Assembly: GCF_004118375.1 (NCBI RefSeq)
Contig: NZ_SDHX01000001.1
Coordinates: 1,863,693 to 1,927,692, forward strand
DNA from: Oleiharenicola lentus
GTDB lineage: Bacteria; Verrucomicrobiota; Verrucomicrobiia; Opitutales; Opitutaceae
Reading direction: 5' to 3'
DNA: 64,000 bases
Shown: positions 63,901-64,000 of the stretch, piece after piece
Position numbering within the stretch: position 1 is the first letter of the stretch
Layout: every line of letters starts with the position of its first letter
Notes under the pieces: model-generated
The model's database searches: none
Seen by the model: the letters and a program-made list of their open reading frames with translations, nothing else
What the model was told of the DNA's origin: nothing
Position numbers and translations under genes: made by a program

Positions 63901-64000
63901 CTGCGCTACGGCTTCTTCCTCGAGGGCGTGATCAACATCTACTACGAGGGCGCGAGCGGCGCCGCGAAGATCAAGCGCATCCTCGATACATATCGCGCGA
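60934..64000 (+). CDS. Fused UDP-sugar pyrophosphorylase and phosphoglucomutase, C-terminus cut by window edge
   Basis: One frame runs from the ATG at 60934 to the window edge with 1022 codons and no stop. Residues 1-470 are a UDPGP-family pyrophosphorylase (AGGQGTRLGYDGPKG near 106-120, substrate motif QVDNPL 242-247). Residues 475 onward are a phosphohexomutase: phosphoserine loop TASHNP (Ser663), metal loop DPDSDR (815-820), sugar loop GTEES (942-946). The second part begins MTTTDQIAAAVKNGQLLSTA, as a stand-alone mutase would, but the codons before it (from 62320 to 62355) are uninterrupted. The fusion would turn glucose 6-phosphate into glucose 1-phosphate and then UDP-glucose. UDP-GlcNAc specificity remains possible. 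Confidence 0.88.
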   Translation, partial: MSHEQLINNYRAAGQGQVFAFWDSLDAHERAELAAQAAEVDLTEIERLNRTLVFKTGGGGANLAGLAPAPVTRLPGNGGDAAQWARARALGEQALRAGRVAAFTVAGGQGTRLGYDGPKGTFAVTPLKQKSLFQVFAEKIKAAGLRYGKPLHWFIMTSHANHAQTEGFFAENKFFGLDKNRVHFFRQGRMPAVAYDGKILLETRGALALSPDGHGGSLRALHRSGALDLMKAEGVDTLSYFQVDNPLVRCIDAEFIGFHLAAGSEMSSKMVIKAYPEEKVGHFCLQDGKIVVVEYSDMPMSMQKETNADGALRYGAGSIAIHVIDREFARRMAAGGEDVALPFHRADKKIATIDAAGKAVKPEKANGVKFEMFVFDALPFARNSIVIETARADDFSPVKNAEGVDSPKTCREDQMRQWARWLQAAGAVVETDATGLPKATLEISPLFGYDPETFAQRWNALAPKPAIASGLFLPMTTTDQIAAAVKNGQLLSTAADNLKAWLDAGLPAWAEQSLHELIARGEWSELNDRFYRYLEFGTGGMRGRTIGVKTAAAETGALSGQGSPEHANVGSNLLNDFTLLRAVIGLHRYVANYLAGQGSAAKPRLVIAHDVRHFSRHFCELAASTWTQLGGEALIFNGPRSTPQLSFSVRHFKAHTGVVITASHNPPHDNGFKAYFVDGAQVTPPHDKGIVSEVDKVSLAETKQFLDKNLAGVTTLGSEADDAYLAVAAQAVIDADLLRKSDLKVVYTNIHGVGGVSTVPALIHAGVHVTEVKEQSAFDARFPTVKSPNPENAEALALGVALADKEGIDVVMATDPDSDRVGVAVRNKAGKMELLTGNQVGALLADYRIGKYKELGWIPKEGTQAACLVKTFVTTPLQDAIGKGHGVKVINTLTGFKWIAAKMRGYEEKLAKAMGPGFSYDGTPFRERAALLQKHSTFYLFGTEESYGYLPNDSLRDKDGNSACLMFAEVCAWVKSRGLTVPEYLDEIYLRYGFFLEGVINIYYEGASGAAKIKRILDTYRA

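Overview
The window is GC-rich, densely coding bacterial chromosome with genes on both strands. The gene content points to a Verrucomicrobiota member close to the Opitutaceae: a secreted protein with a VPDSG-type C-terminal sorting tail, a caa3-type oxidase cluster, a metK-ahcY pair, exosortase-style exopolysaccharide genes and several small families I associate with that group. This placement is inference from gene families; no rRNA is present. No stretch longer than about 300 bases lacks a gene. The longest gaps (53603-53885, 48479-48728, 43668-43904, 13591-13802) are described as features.

Layout. 1-7761 (minus): an AsmA-like protein (cut by the edge), a DUF4340 protein, a GldG-like protein, an ABC-2 permease and an ABC ATPase, which together look like a Gld-type ABC export module, with birA upstream. 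8103-13590 (minus): caa3 cytochrome oxidase coxB-coxA-coxC-coxD plus ctaG, with a divergent azurin-like cupredoxin. 14426-18918: proC, a response-regulator/kinase hybrid, folD, an SH3-like secreted protein and a pseudouridine synthase. 19040-22835 (plus): an FNR-type flavoprotein, fabG-acpP-fabF, and tRNA-Phe(GAA). 22875-23683: two small secreted proteins. 23816-30381 (plus): a sigma-54 response regulator, a membrane glycosyltransferase, a beta-barrel and a Wzc-like tyrosine kinase. 30389-34956 (minus): a DUF1573 protein, then HPt, GspE/PilB ATPase, a 62-residue protein, CheY-like and a hybrid kinase packed together. 35097-37721: metK-ahcY behind a palindrome-rich leader. 38267-43667: an ABC ATPase, heme A synthesis genes (ctaB, ctaA, DUF420), and divergent copper genes (SCO-like and a YtkA-like protein) that serve the oxidase at 8-13 kb. 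43905-46305: a VPDSG-CTERM protein, an MBL hydrolase and AMP nucleosidase. 46472-50393: a TonB receptor, VanZ and two paralogous TonB_C-type lipoproteins. 50474-57343: an NtrB/NtrC-like pair, then a MacAB-type exporter. 57476-60531: a sugar transferase with GspB-like and ExeA-like genes. 60647-64000: an FtsB-like protein, then one uninterrupted frame fusing a UDP-sugar pyrophosphorylase to a phosphoglucomutase.

How the parts fit. Three themes recur: aerobic respiration (oxidase, heme A synthesis, copper delivery, cupredoxin); envelope and exopolysaccharide export (Wzc, beta-barrel, sugar transferase, ExeA/GspB, the fused UDP-glucose-forming enzyme, a VPDSG substrate); and two-component control (two sigma-54 activators and three kinases). 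The most unusual signals are the pyrophosphorylase-mutase fusion, and a set of short degenerate tandem repeats of 7 or 9 bp, each with its own sequence, sitting in narrow gaps between genes. The second-largest unexplained signal is a 29-bp palindrome between the TonB receptor and VanZ genes.
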